Of a stretch of 64,000 nucleotides of DNA, positions 50,014 through 62,385 are shown in pieces (the first letter of the stretch is position 1; each line of letters opens with the position of its first letter). Source of the stretch: Euryodendron excelsum (Eukaryota > Streptophyta > Magnoliopsida > Ericales > Pentaphylacaceae); the NCBI GenBank assembly GCA_033060915.1, contig CM065383.1, positions 8,866,001 to 8,930,000 on the forward strand. The letters run 5' to 3'. Below the pieces are notes generated by a model, which ran no database searches, was not told where the DNA came from, and saw only the letters and a list, made by a program, of their open reading frames with translations. The translations under genes and the position numbers were made by a program.

Positions 50014-51081
50014 ATGGCGGCAGCAACCGTCATAGAACCATTGAATCCCACCACCGCCACCACCTCCGCCAAGAATAACAACCCTCCAAAACCAAGACGA
50101 GTCTGCTTCTCATTCGCAGCTTATGCCAAGAACGTCATCGACCACCTCAAGGCCTCTAACGTCCCCGTCGAAGAAGGCCTCACCGACGATGAATTCACCG
50201 CCGTCGAGTCCATCTTCAACTTCGCGTTCCCTCCGGACCTCCGCTCCATTCTCCAACAGGGCCTGCCAGTGGGCCCGCGCTTCCCCAACTGGCGATCATC
50301 GTCAACCCAACAGCTCGAAATCCTCACCAACCTCCCAATTTTGGGCATATGCAAAGAAGTCTCGAGACAGAGCTTTTGGGTCCAGTCTTGGGGTGGCAAG
50401 CCTGAAGACACCGACGAAGCGGTGAAACTGGCAAAGGCTTTCTTGAAGAAAGCTCCGGTTCTTGTGCCGATATATCGGCACTGTTACATTCCTTCGACGC
50501 CGAATTTGGCTGGAAACCCGGTATTCTACGTTCATGGCGGTGATGTTCGGCTATCGAGCTTTGACGTTGCCGGGTTTTTCCAGCAAGTTGATTTTGGATT
50601 AAAAGAGGGGGTGAAGAGGCGGGCGAGCCTGTCGAATTTATTGAATGCGCCGGCGTGGGCGGCGACGGAGGCACGGAGGATCGAGTTTTGGACGGAACTG
50701 GTGGAGAGACGTGGGAAGATGGCGACGGTGCGTGGCGGCACGCGGTGGTGGCGGAGGAGTGGGAATTTGGAGGGGTGTATGGAGGATGTGTGCTGGAAGC
50801 TGAGAGACGGAGGGTGGAAAGAAGAAGAGGTCAGAGAGATGACGATGATGGACAGTGATGATGAGAGTACCGATCGGAAGAGGCGCAACCGTAAGGGGTT
50901 GAGAGGCAGAGATGGTGTGGTGAGGCACGTGCGGGTCTTGTCCTTGAGGTTGCTGCGTGCGGGTTGGAGCACGGAAGATGTGGTGGACTCGCTTGGCTGT
51001 CACGTCGAGAATGGTATACCCGATGCGGATTCTTGGTTAGACTATCAACACACAAAGAGCTATCTTCTGGAGGATATATAA
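50014..51081 (+). CDS. intronless SMI1/KNR4 (SUKH)-like plant protein
   Basis: A single open frame of 355 residues has a marked GC-rich codon bias unlike the surrounding DNA. After a low-complexity Thr/Pro start, residues about 50-95 (LTDDEFTAVESIFNFAFPPD, GLPVGPRFPNW) match the SMI1/KNR4 pattern: an acidic start, then FPPDL, then a glycine-rich turn with Trp. A second conserved part (PVFYVHGGDVRLSSFDVAGF) continues the fold. A Lys/Arg-rich segment (DRKRRNRKGLRGRDG) near 288-302 could be a nuclear signal. In fungi this domain helps coordinate cell wall signalling; in plants the role is not known to me. Start and stop are clear, and the family call is moderately sure. Confidence 0.85.
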   Translation: MAAATVIEPLNPTTATTSAKNNNPPKPRRVCFSFAAYAKNVIDHLKASNVPVEEGLTDDEFTAVESIFNFAFPPDLRSILQQGLPVGPRFPNWRSSSTQQLEILTNLPILGICKEVSRQSFWVQSWGGKPEDTDEAVKLAKAFLKKAPVLVPIYRHCYIPSTPNLAGNPVFYVHGGDVRLSSFDVAGFFQQVDFGLKEGVKRRASLSNLLNAPAWAATEARRIEFWTELVERRGKMATVRGGTRWWRRSGNLEGCMEDVCWKLRDGGWKEEEVREMTMMDSDDESTDRKRRNRKGLRGRDGVVRHVRVLSLRLLRAGWSTEDVVDSLGCHVENGIPDADSWLDYQHTKSYLLEDI

Positions 51082-53080
51082 TATAGTACGCATGAGACGA
51101 TATAACAGGAGAGGATTGATCAAAACAAAGCATGCAGGTCCATGATGATTTGAGTGCCACAAACAAGCCATATACCATCTGATTCACTGACTTTTTTTTT
51201 GGTGGGGGTTGATTATTCATTTCGATTTATTTGGGCATTTGATTCGCTGAAATAAAAAAGAAAGCTGGATAGAGAGAGACTGCACAGAGGCATAGTTCTG
51301 CTTTAGTTTTTTTCCTAGTTTTTGGACATAGACACATGTTGATTGCATGTCTCTCACTACACTGCTGACTTCATGGTTTTGTAAGTCACTCATCAATTGC
51401 ATGTTTTAACCAAAACAACAAAATTGGAAAAAAAAAAAAAAGCATAAAGAAAAATATGCGTTTCTGGGTTGCTATTCCTCTGTGATTGTTGAGTTGATAA
51501 TTTTGTGGGGGGTTTTGTCTTCAACTGCTAGACCATGAAAAACGGACCATGTTGCTTTGGGTCTGCATCAACTCAAGGACCATTGGAAGTCAGATCACAC
51601 GACCGACCAAAGAAATAGCGGCTTCTTCTTCTTTGACTTCTTTGTTTTTTAATTTGTTTACATCAATTGATACCATTTACAATGGGAATGCTTGACTTTT
51701 GCACATATGGCATTCGTCTATGCTTTGTTTGGGCTCAGAAGTAGAATGGGTTTTGTTTGTTTCTCGGAGGACAGAGTGATTGTTGTCCGCATGGGCCTTG
51801 GGCGAAATCTTGGTGTTATCAGTAATGATTTTTATTTTTTTGTAATCGTTTAAACATAGTACACTTTCATTTTAAAATGATGAATTTATTCTTCTTTTTT
51901 TTTGGCCTTTAAGAAAATAAAGGTTTCAGTTTTCTTAAAGACTTGTAATCATATATATATATATCAATGGATGAATAACTGGTAACTTTTGGTGATCGAT
52001 CTCTTATTACATTTCAAATAGTTTGATTCAGGGTTTGTTGCGTGGAACAATTTGAATACCTTAATATTGTTACACTAATTAATAAATAGGGGACAGATAG
52101 GGAGTTTCTTTAACAATTATTTTGTGGTTCTTTTCCACCTCTTTCTTGTGCGATTCGACAATAGAGATTTCTTCATTTTTTACATTTTTTGGAGAATGAC
52201 GGGGTTCTACTTCTCCATGTCTCTTTCTATAGTTATTAATGATAGATACAATGACTGTCTGTTTATCTATAGTATGTCTTTGTGAGATTCGTTTTAAACT
52301 TTCAAGTTTCACATTGTGTTAGTCTTCTGGTGGCAACAATAATTAGACACATATATAATTACCTGCGAAGCGTAATTGAATTACACATTTAATGTATTTC
52401 TTTTATTTTTGTTTATATTTTTTTATAAAGAAATAAATTAATATCATGAGATCCAGTAACTTGGTGTTAGATGTTGTTTGGGGCCTACCCTTTGATTATA
52501 GATTCAAGTAACATAACTTTCAATATGTGATTCTATTTTAATTGCTTTTTTGTGTAATAGTTTTTTTTGCTAATAACAGGTAGTTTTATATACTTTTGCA
52601 GCATAATGAAAAGGTATACAATAATCATCAAAATACATTTTAAGAAACTTTTGAATGATATTTTTTGAAGCTTTTATTTGAATTTGAGATTGAAGATTAT
52701 TATTTTGAAGATTTGAGATATATAAATGAGGATACATGTTCTACAATAACATAGCAATCAACTGTAAATAAATCAGCATCCGATTTTAGATAGGAATTTT
52801 GACGCTTGTTTCGATCACTCCCTTCACAGTAGACATATATCTTCATTTGTTGTTATATATCTTCAAATTTTTTCACTTGGGCATGTTTAGTTTAATTTTT
52901 TTCAAGTTTTTTGGACTTGACTTTTTTAAATAAAAATTTTGACACTTTTTTTTGCTCGTGTTTTTTTGTGCTTATCTTAGTTTATAAAAGCAAAAAAGCT
53001 ATAAAAAAACAACTATTCTTTTTGCTTGTAAGTCAACAAAACTAAATTTAAGTTGTACTAAACGACTTTTTAATTGATAA
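51082..53080. other. 3' region and AT-rich intergenic DNA
   Basis: No gene is visible after the 3' untranslated region. A TA tract lies at 51951-51964. Short open frames here have no recognisable features. Confidence 0.5.
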
Positions 53081-53527
53081 AAGAGGTCATTGCACTTTAG
53101 CCCGTGGTGGTTTGAGCCAAAATCATGACCCTCTACGGTTTAGAAGTGAACAGTTGACCCTCCTTATGGTTTGGACTTATCTGTAAAATATATAAAAATC
53201 GTTAAATTTAACAAAAATTCTGTCATAAAGACATATTTTTCATTTTGTATCTCAAAATTAAAATATCAAAAAGATGATTTGATTAAATAACAAAAAAATC
53301 TCTCGATTATTTTGACATAAAAGGGTCAAATTGTCCTTTCAATGTTCTAATTCGGACAGATAAAATGACAAAAATATTTCTATAATAAAATTTTCGTTAA
53401 ATACAATGATTTTTATCAATTTTGAAGACAAGTCCAAACCACAAAAGGTCATGTGTTAACTTTTAAACCACATGAAAATCATTTATTTTTGACAAAAATT
53501 ACAAGAGTTAAAGTGTAATTACCCCTT
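53081..53527. mobile_element. Mutator-like MITE
   Basis: The left end AAGAGGTCATTGCACTTTAG and the reverse complement of the right end, AAGGGGTAATTACACTTTAA, form an imperfect inverted repeat. The inside also has loose symmetry, with GGTTTGGAC near the left (53179) and AAGTCCAAACC near the right (53429). It has no coding capacity. I cannot fix a 9-bp target duplication with confidence. Confidence 0.55.
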
Positions 53528-56500
53528 AATAAATTTAGAAAAAATTGAAGGTAGAATTGTGCAAATATTTCATGATATCGTCATCATCTATCTTACAAGT
53601 TATTTAAATGCTATTTTCTCCCTTTTCAAATTCAAATTTAGAGATTTTAACAGAGTTCATCACCAAATTAGTGGAGTCTGTGACAAGGTTTCCTACTTTA
53701 AATATTTTTTCTTCTCATGAGAGAAAGTTAAATTGTTGTCGGATTGTCAAACTTACCATAACATTATCACTAATTAGGTGTAACGTTAATGCCATATTTA
53801 CTTATTTCACATGCAATTAATTGCTTTAGTGATTGTTTGTTAGGGTTCATACATTCTCAATTTTGCTCTTTCATGCTTTTTTCCGTACATTTCCTCGCTT
53901 TATTTTGAAATTTAATTAGGGGAGGTCTGTGTCTATTTTGCAAAGTGTCTGGGTGGAGGTGCATTAACTCTAAACCTCATGGGTCTAGCCGAAATTTACC
54001 CAATAAAATGAGATCATTGCTATTGCCACACCGATTTGGCTGCTACCAGATAAAACTTGGAAAGCTTTAAGCTATTGCCAAATTTTTCGTGGTCTGCGAA
54101 CTGCGAACTGAGAATGAAGAAGCATGTCAGATTACTACTTAGGAACGAACTACGAAGCCCCTCCCCCAAATCCTTCTATTCGAAGCATGCCAATCACCCT
54201 CTTGGAATCTGATTTGACAACAATTCCTTTTGTGGTATAGCAATCTTCTGATCTTCCATCTTCTTCTTTTATTGTTTATTTTGGGGGAAAGCTAATTTTC
54301 ATTTTCCGAAACAGTTATCCATGTCAAGGTGATCATCATCTGGTTATGCTTAGATCTCTGCATCGAAGGCTAGTCCCTGTCAGATTCGGTAAGCTTCTTT
54401 ATCTAGATACTAATCACCACAGTGAAACTGTTTTGAGTGTTCATGTCTTCTACTTATAATAATTTTCTGTATCGGTTTATTTTTCAGATTTTCCACTCAA
54501 TTGCATTGACTCTTTGGTTGTACATCCAAATATGTATGTATCTGAGAGTTTTCAGGGCGTCTATGCTCTTGATCTAACTTTCATGTTGCACTTTTGGAAG
54601 AATGGGCTTGAAATTATGGTCCACATTGTGCAACGAATAAACAATGTTTTTGGTTTACTTGAAAATTAAAGCGAGTCTGAGGAGATAGTATATAAAACCA
54701 AGATTACTGGTAAGATAAATTGAAAATTGGATATGATATGTGAGTCTTTTCTTGAAGTTGGCTTCGCTGATATTCTGATTTTTATGACTGCCTGGCTGTC
54801 AACCTCATGTCCAAATTAGCTGATTCTCAACTGACTGCATAGAAACAGTGAATTGAAAGTCATTCCAGTATTGTTGATAGTCAGTTTGTGGATATATACA
54901 ATGGTAATTAAAGCTCCTAAGTTCCTCGAAGAGGACTGTGTGCCTGAGTGAAGCACCAAGAAGGCCCAAAGGAGCCTTTCCTAAACATAAGAAATATAGT
55001 GAAACAAGAGAAGCTCACCTGTTCTTTGCGAGGAGGTTGAAGCCAAAGGCTTCCCCTCGGACCAGTCCCTAAAGGCCAAAAGGGTCTCTATATCTCATGC
55101 TAAAATGAACACAATGAGGTAATGGTAGATGTGACTGTCCTAACCTCGAAAGGAGAGAGGCTCTTGTGCTAGAGCCCCTTCTCATACCTAGACTGACATC
55201 TCCCCAGGTTGGTTGGCAGGACCCTGGGGTTCCCTTAAGCTCGGTAATGCTGACATGTTGTGGTCGCTGGACTGCATTATGGTCCAAACTTGGATTTAGG
55301 ATTGTGTGCCACAGTGACTAAGAGCAAGGATCGTTGAGATGAGATAAATGTCCCAGTCTTGATCCATCAAGGCATAGGATTTTGCCATCGTCTCGGGCTG
55401 GCAGTTTAGAGAGGGAGTATATTCTTTGAACTCTAGACACGTGGCATCTCAATATAACTTAGCCTAATACAACTATAAACGGGTAACTCCCTCACTCCCT
55501 CAAGCACATGAATGGAAGAATGTTAGCCCTCAATGTGGCTGTCGTTAGTGCCCATAACTGCCATCTTCTTCCTCTCTCTCTCTGATCTTTGCTTGACTTG
55601 CTCTTCACCCGTGGCCATCTCCATTGTTCTAAGCTGATTGTTGGCAATATCTTCACCTCTACTGTGCCACTTAGTCCTTGGACATCTCTAGCTTGACCCT
55701 CCACAGTGGATCTCTCTCTCTCTCTCTCCAAAAGAGAAATAGTTGCAATTTGGGTTTGTTTGAGCACTAATTATGCCAAGAAAATCTAATAAATTGTTTA
55801 ATGTAGAACATTTTGATAAGATACGGTAAGTTTTATGCATTCTTTATTTGAACTAAATCTTTCCATTGAGTGAATGTGTCCTTGAAAATGACATGGCATG
55901 CCTCTGTGATGTGATACAAAGGTGCTAATGTCTTCAACTTATCAATTAACACCCACATGATGTTTTGAAGTCTTGGTTTTGTCTCAGTATTTGTGTATTT
56001 GACACTGATTCATGTGTGTTACAACTCAAAACAATTATTATAGAAGCTTGCTACATCCATCATTGTGCTAGTTCTTTACTCCTACATCATAAGATCCGAC
56101 ATTAAATGTTGCTAATCAAGAAAAATGCTAAAGCTTTAAAGAATTAAAACTGAAAAAGCATACTTTGTGGTACAAATAGCTAAAGTCCAACAATGTCCTA
56201 TGTGTTCAAGCATTTAACTAAAAAAATGATTCTGTTTTTGTAGGGCTACTTAATCCAATTGGGTCTTTCAATTTTTTTCAAGGGAGACATTGTTGAATAT
56301 GAGCAAAAGGAACAATCTCAAATAAACTGACATCAAATAAGGTCATTTTTTATGAACCTGATCTGTCAAATATTAGGTCATTTTATATCAATCTGATCTG
56401 TCAAATATTAGGCCCTTTTTTGGGTACCGAACATTTATGTGTTAAACTAAAGAGAGATTTAGGCAGAATAGTGGGAGAGCATTTTCATTCAGTTCTATTG

Positions 56501-58968
56501 CCATGCTAAGAAAAAGGAAGAAAAGACATACATTAAATGGTGCCCTTACCCTGTGGATTTTGGTTGCTTTCTCCCTGTGACTGGCGGCTCTTTGATTGGC
56601 TCTCCTACATAGCCAGACTCAAGAGTGCATTGCTTTCTTTACTTATCAGTTTGCCTCTGTCATCTAGCTACTAAAATATAGTTTCTGTATATATTTGGTA
56701 GTTCTTATTTAGCTGATAACTTGCCCCTTTGTGTGCAATGGTTTTGGTTTGCCCTTAGTCTAGGCCTGTTCATTTTCATCTGTTTATAAGAACTAAGAGC
56801 TATGTCCCTTTCTCTGTCGCATGTTCAACTTTTCTCTAGGAGGTCTATTAGCTTACTGGTGTTCTGGAGAAGCTTGCCACATCTTTCATTTTCCATCCTA
56901 TTGCTTGTCTTAGTAACATCTGCCTTTCCTTATGCTTAGCTAGTCTTATCTTCTGGGTATACGAACCTCTTAGCTTGAGGACTGATGCTTGCCCTGTTGC
57001 ATTGTGTTTGCATCACTCTAAGGTGTGTAAAATCCAGCTTGGACCAAGTATGGGCTGCTCCCTCTCTAACCCCTTCCTTTCAAAACCTTTCTTTTCTTAT
57101 TAGTACACCATTCTGTGGGCTAGGGGTGTTAAGCATGAGTCCATTGAAAGAAATCAAGGAGATTTGTCCATTTTTTGGTCTTCTGCTTCTATGATCTTTC
57201 TTGAATGCAGTAGTTCAACTATGTTCTTGGTAGAATCTAGCTCCAGTTTATAATTGCGTCGAGCTATTATTTCCATTCCTAATCAAGAGCTCAGCCTATG
57301 ATATGTGTTCTTATTAGGGAGTCTCTCAAGTTATGTGTTCTCATTAGAGGTCAAGTTAGACTTATGTTACGTGTACTCTTCTAGATTTGGTAAGTACCGG
57401 TGTTTGACACTCAACAAGTGGGTAAGTGTACGAGATAGGTGACATATGTCACAAATCTAGTTGTACTAGCACCCAACAAGAATCTGTAAATAGTTGAGTT
57501 TACTATATAATTACGCATAAGACGGTGGTCTTATGCATAACTTGCTCTACGTTACTTTGTAAACACCATTTAATCCTAAAAAGTAAAAGAAGTATTTAAC
57601 AACTATGAAATCTAGTTGTGCCTTAGAGTCTTTGGACATGAGAATTAGATGAATCCAACTCCAGGAAACATGTCCGCATCCAGCACTCATATCCAATTTC
57701 ATGCAACATAGAGTTTGACGACTCAGACTAAGGTGTAAGTGAATAGAATTGAGTGAATATCATGATGCTTGGGCCGAGCTGGGTTGATTTTAGGCATTTT
57801 CATACTCTGCTTGTAATCATGATGAGCCTGGGAACTAATGTTGAAACTTGGCTCAGCCTGAATCACTAAAGTTTCCAAGCTATTTTGGTTGGCACCCCCT
57901 GAATATTTTAAATTGCATGTAGGCCCTGTGATTTTTGTCTATTTATGCTAAGAAATTGTGTCTTGGCCCCTCTTTGAGTTTTTGGAATTTTGTTTTAATC
58001 CTACAGTTTTTTGAGTATTTTGAATAAGAAACAGTGAAATAGTCCCCAAAAAAATGTTTTTTTTTGGGGAAATTCTTGGGTCCGCTCCTGATTAAGTGTA
58101 TTATTTTCTATACAGCTGTCAAGACATGGTTATCTTGGAGTTTGAAATTTAAAAAGTCGTGGCGGATAGAGCAATAAAGGAAAAATTAATGTTATTTCAT
58201 AAAGTGGAAGATTTAACATATATTATCATGTACTTATATTTGTTAAACCAAATACCATAAAGTTACAGATTATTACGCATTTACCCCCATGCATCCTTGT
58301 TGTTGAGCTTATATGGGCCATCTTAGGCATCTCAAACTCAGTTTATCATTAAAATGAGTTTTAAAACTAAGCTTGAACTTGGATTGTTGAACCTGAATAG
58401 GCTTATAAATATGGCAAGTTGAGCTGTTCATGAATAACTCAGTTTAATTGCACTGCTAATTCAGACCAAAAGCATAGAGTATTATCTGTTGTTCATAAAG
58501 CCCATCATGGTAATGGTTTGGAATTAAAGATTAGTCGAGCCATTTGGAGAGTCTTTACACCCGAAGTAAATGTATGAAGAGGACTATTCATTGGTTGATA
58601 TATGCACTACTAGTTTCATTGAAGAAATCTACATCATGAAGGCGAGCATAATTGTTGTGATGGTTGAGAATAGTCTTACTAGCCTTATAATGCGCTCTTT
58701 ATATTGCTTGGGCTGTCTTACTTATAACTCATCTCTTACTTGTTTAACGGTCAGTTGGAGATTAAATATGCCAACCAACTCTGTTCAATATCATAAATGT
58801 ACTCTTTTTAATAAGTAATGTCATAAATATACATTACGGCTGTACTATTTAAAGAAAATGAACGTTATGGTTGTGAGATTCTGATAATATGGAAAACACT
58901 ACGCAACACCGACTGGCAGAAGAAAAAATCAACAGGATTACAGGGAGAGAAATAAATTGCCCTTATCC
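53528..58968. other. long interval without a supported gene
   Basis: At 54114-54670 there are short coding-like pieces with possible splice sites (a donor after CAGATTCG near 54389 and an acceptor near 54488), but no recognisable protein. The stretch 54930-55760 is less AT-rich, with a TATAAACGGG box near 55473 and a CT-rich leader-like part, and could be an LTR without clear ends. The remainder holds nothing I can assign. Confidence 0.35.
57888..58095 (-). repeat. worn copy of the GGCGGAGCC-ended repeat family
   Basis: It ends AATTCTTGGGTCCGCTCCTG, matching the CTGGCTCCGCCA end of the family. The body has CCCCTCTTTGAGTTTTTGG and AT-rich segments. The other end is near GGTTGGCACCCCCTGAAT. 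Confidence 0.35.
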
Positions 58969-58974
58969 TATAAA
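58969..58974 (+). promoter_or_regulatory. TATA box of the MADS-box gene
   Basis: TATAAA lies 76 bases before the ATG at 59045, within normal distance for a short leader. Confidence 0.55.
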
Positions 58975-59044
58975 TTGAGGTGATTCTCTCCTAAATTTCT
59001 CTCCAAGGAAACCCAACTTCCCTTTTCTCCTTGATAATTTTCCC

Positions 59045-59626
59045 ATGGCAAGGAAGATGACCTTGGGTCGCAGAAAGATTGAAATGAAGTTGATTCCTTC
59101 GAAAAATGCTCGCCAGGTTGCGTTCTCAAAGCGCAGATTTGGCCTTTTCAAGAAGGCAAATGAGCTGTGTATCTTGACTGGTTGTGAGATTGCTGTTGTT
59201 GTTTTCTCACCTAGCGGGAAAGCCTTTTCATTTGGCCATCCTACTGTTGACACAATAGTACAAAGGTACGTTCACCAAAGCCCCATACCAGCTGCTGCTA
59301 ATCGCGATTCTCGTGGGTCTATTGCTTATGCACTCAACCAACAATACACAGATTTGTGCAAGCAACTGGAAGTGGAGAAGAAGCGAGGAAAGGAGCTTGA
59401 GGGGGGTGGGACGAAGTGCCGGAGGCCCTGCTGGTTGGATGCCCCAATAGGTGATCTCAACTTGGATCAACTAATGGAATCTAAGAAATGTATGGAAGAA
59501 CTTAGGGATAAAATAGCCAAGAGAGTTGACGAACTTTCAGTTGAGGGATCTGCTCCAAAGTTATCTTCTTCTGCAAATTTTGTTGGAGCTATTGATCTCA
59601 ATGTTGCTATCCTAGATGAGACATAA
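59045..59626 (+). CDS. type I (M-alpha) MADS-box transcription factor, AGL62-like
   Basis: One uninterrupted frame of 193 residues, as expected for type I MADS genes, which usually lack introns. The MADS domain covers about residues 8-67: GRRKIEMKLIPSKNARQVAF, SKRRFGLFKKANELCILTGC, EIAVVVFSPSGKAFSFGHP. The last phrase and the following VDTIVQRY are typical of the AGL62/AGL61/AGL23 group. There is no K domain. A short coiled coil follows (YTDLCKQLEVEKKRGKELEG). The C-terminus holds AIDLNVAI, similar to EAR repression motifs (DLNxxP-like). Known relatives act in the central cell and endosperm as dimers with other type I MADS proteins. The group call is firm; role and partners are inferred. Confidence 0.93.
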   Translation: MARKMTLGRRKIEMKLIPSKNARQVAFSKRRFGLFKKANELCILTGCEIAVVVFSPSGKAFSFGHPTVDTIVQRYVHQSPIPAAANRDSRGSIAYALNQQYTDLCKQLEVEKKRGKELEGGGTKCRRPCWLDAPIGDLNLDQLMESKKCMEELRDKIAKRVDELSVEGSAPKLSSSANFVGAIDLNVAILDET

Positions 59627-61650
59627 GCTTCTGTTCAACCTGGCTGTGGGCATGGCAAAAGATATGGCTTTTTCTAAATAAGTCAGTACGAGGAGGGTTT
59701 GGCCTAGCTGTTGTCTTCCATGGCTGTTTATCTATATGTGACATATGATTAGTTGGTCTGCTGGTTCAATCATCCGTCCGACTATCAGTATCTCCTCTTT
59801 TTGGCTGGGACTATTAAGTAGAGATATTCCTAGGTGTTTATCTTTTGTCTTCAGTTCAAACTTAAATAAACAAACTTTCCTCCAAATGCCATTTTATTAG
59901 AAATTGGAATACTCAGTAATATGATTGCATCTTTTATGTTTGCATGGAATGATGAAGTCAGTGAAGAAGGTTTTTCTTTTTTTCTTTTTTTACTAATAAA
60001 GGACATTTTTCCAAATTGGTAGAATGTCTTCTAGAGTTATCTAATCAATTTCAAAGCACTCTTGCAGATGTTAAGCTAAAACATCATATAGCTATGGGAG
60101 TCTAGGTACGTGATAACCCACCACATGTCATCTAACACTTTGTTGTATAACCCATAATGTGTCAGCCTTCTATGAGACATTTGTTCGGTCACATCAGATG
60201 GATTCACTTCAATATTGTCACAAAAGTGACTAATGAGTATAAAAGACCAAAAGCACTTGGTTTGTGCTTTAGTCTCTCACAACTCTGGCGAGACACGACG
60301 AGACACGTCTTGATTGTCTCGCAGGAGTCGAGAGTTAAGTGACATCTTGGGTCTCTTACTCGAAACTGGGGTACAGTCTAGGATGTTCAGTTGAATGACT
60401 TTGGCATGTTGTGGGGCTTTGGGTCTTGTGGCTTGGTGGTTAGAAATGAAGGCTTGCTGTAGCACTTCACCTTGCATGGGTCTAGTTGCCTGGGGCCAGT
60501 CCGATAGTGAGAGAGAGAGGTTCCTCCATAATCTGTAGTTTCTCCTTGAACCTTTTAAAAACTAAGTGCATTGACCTTTAAGGCAGAGTTTCCACCCAAA
60601 AGGAAGCCCTTGGAGCCTCTAATGGTTTCCTAATATTATATGTAAGTAGCTATATGCAATTATGCATGTGCCCCTTTCTAGAAATAGAAGGCTGTACTTC
60701 TCCATGATTTTGATCTCTTTCTTTTTCAGTGTATAGTACACAGTACTATGTCTCTCTCCACCACCTCTCTCTCTCTCTCTTGGCTACTTTGTCTCTCACC
60801 TAGACATCTTCAAAGCTATCGCATGCGTCTGATGTGATTTGCCACATCCCCACTGAATTGCTTTTACACACCCATACAGACTTAAGTAAATTGGTAAATT
60901 TGATCAAATGAATTCACATCTTTCGGAACTGTAAAAGGACAAGTGAACATACCTATTGAGGGATACCAGCGCAAATACACTTCAGTTCAGGGGTCGAAAG
61001 GTAAGACAATCATGATTTACTGAAAATTGTGGCAAATTAGCTCCACATGGTATGATAGTTGTAGAGACTTTAGATTAAGAAATGGTTTTGCAAATCCTAT
61101 TGAGCTACTGGTAAATTTCATATTTGTCCCTTCTCTTCTTTCCATGTTCTGTCTCATTGCTGAAACAACTGATACCACATGTATATTCATGTTCGATGCT
61201 CTTGAGTCTATGCTGAAGTTGACTAGTGGTGAATATGTGTTGCAAGTCCATATGTGTGCATGCGTCCCAACAAAAAGCTGTTGACATTGAAATCAATATC
61301 TATAGCCTCCCACCTCATTTACATATTATTGAGTTGTAAGAAATAATGAATTCCATAAATAACAAATAGGAATAACTTATTTGCCGATAAATGGTTGACG
61401 AGTATCTATGATTAAATTTTCACTCACTGATTATTCTATAAAGTTACTGTTCATATTCTATAAATTGCAAATGATTATTGTGAAAACTGTTGCTAGCTGC
61501 CATAGTTTTTTTAGTCTTAAACAAAATGCAATTCTTTTTGGCATCCCACAGTCTCTCCCTCTCTTTTTTTTTTTTTTTTTTGTAATTGTTAATGACTGCT
61601 GAAAATGCCATAAAATGCAAATAAGTTAGAGAAGATAGGTGCTAAACATA
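59627..61650. other. gene-free DNA after the MADS-box gene
   Basis: The 3' untranslated region probably ends within 300 bases. The part 60240-60620 is less AT-rich with a TATAAAAG at 60239-60246 and may be an LTR remnant, but I find no ends. A CT tract lies at 60765-60781. Nothing else is supported. Confidence 0.4.
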
Positions 61651-62176
61651 TGTGTCGCACTCCGGTTTTCGGCCCCTCCAAGTCTCCGCGACTCGGGGGG
61701 AGAAAGCACGACACTCTCTCATGTTAGAATTCACCCTCCTAAGAGGACAAGTGCAGCGGTGTTTGAACTTAGAATTAATTTGATTAAGGGCTTTTGAAAA
61801 TAAGTTTGAAGTCGCCATCTAACATGGTTAAGGCTGTGTTGGGTCATCTAAAACTAAGTGTAATCTGAGGATTATACTTAGGTTTTTGAAAATGTTTGAA
61901 AACGTCCTCTTTTTGGAAAATAGGGTTGTTTGACAACCTTTGAAAATGTTTAAAGCCCTTTAGAAAATGTGAATCTAGTATTGATCTTTGAAACAAAGAT
62001 TTGTGGTCCGGGAGTTAGTTACGTGTAGGGAAGATATCTGAGGATTATCACCCTACCCTGCCTTTACGTTACCTACATATCTGTTCATTCTATAATCACT
62101 TACTTGAATCTCTGGTTCCTAAATGAGCACTTATGTCCACTTTTAAAAAGATTTTAAGAAAAAGATTTTGTCATCA
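61651..62176. repeat. probable LTR-retrotransposon fragment
   Basis: The start TGTGTCGCACTCCGGTTTTC, a GC-rich block with GACTCGGGGGGAG and the phrase GAAGTCGCCATCTAACATGG resemble LTR sequence common in plant genomes. No ends, primer site or coding domain can be seen, so this is a weak call from general resemblance. Confidence 0.3.
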
Positions 62177-62185
62177 CTTTTAGTA

Positions 62186-62385
62186 GGGGTGTGCAAAAGA
62201 ACTGATAGAACCGAGAACCGAACTAATCCGGCCTCTTTGGGTTGGTTTGGTTCGGTTCTAAGAGGTCATTGGTTCGGTCCTAGTTCGAAAAATTAGTAAA
62301 CCAAACAGTTTGGTGCGGTTCTCAGGTTAATGAGTTTTTGAACCGAAACCGAACCAGACCTGACCTTGGAACCGATTCCATACAA
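62186..62385. repeat. GGTTCGG-rich repeat, copy 1
   Basis: It starts TAGGGGTGTGCAAAAG, like hAT termini, and contains many GGTTCGG and CCGAACC units in both orientations. Confidence 0.5.

Noticed and set aside
50121..51003. Several open frames antisense to or shifted from the SUKH-like gene
   Set aside because: They are shadows of a GC-rich coding region.
54114..54669. Possible two-exon small gene (MLRSLHRRLVPVRF joined to DFPLNCIDSLVVHP)
   Set aside because: The splice sites are plausible, but the product is short and matches nothing I know. It is noted only in the interval description.
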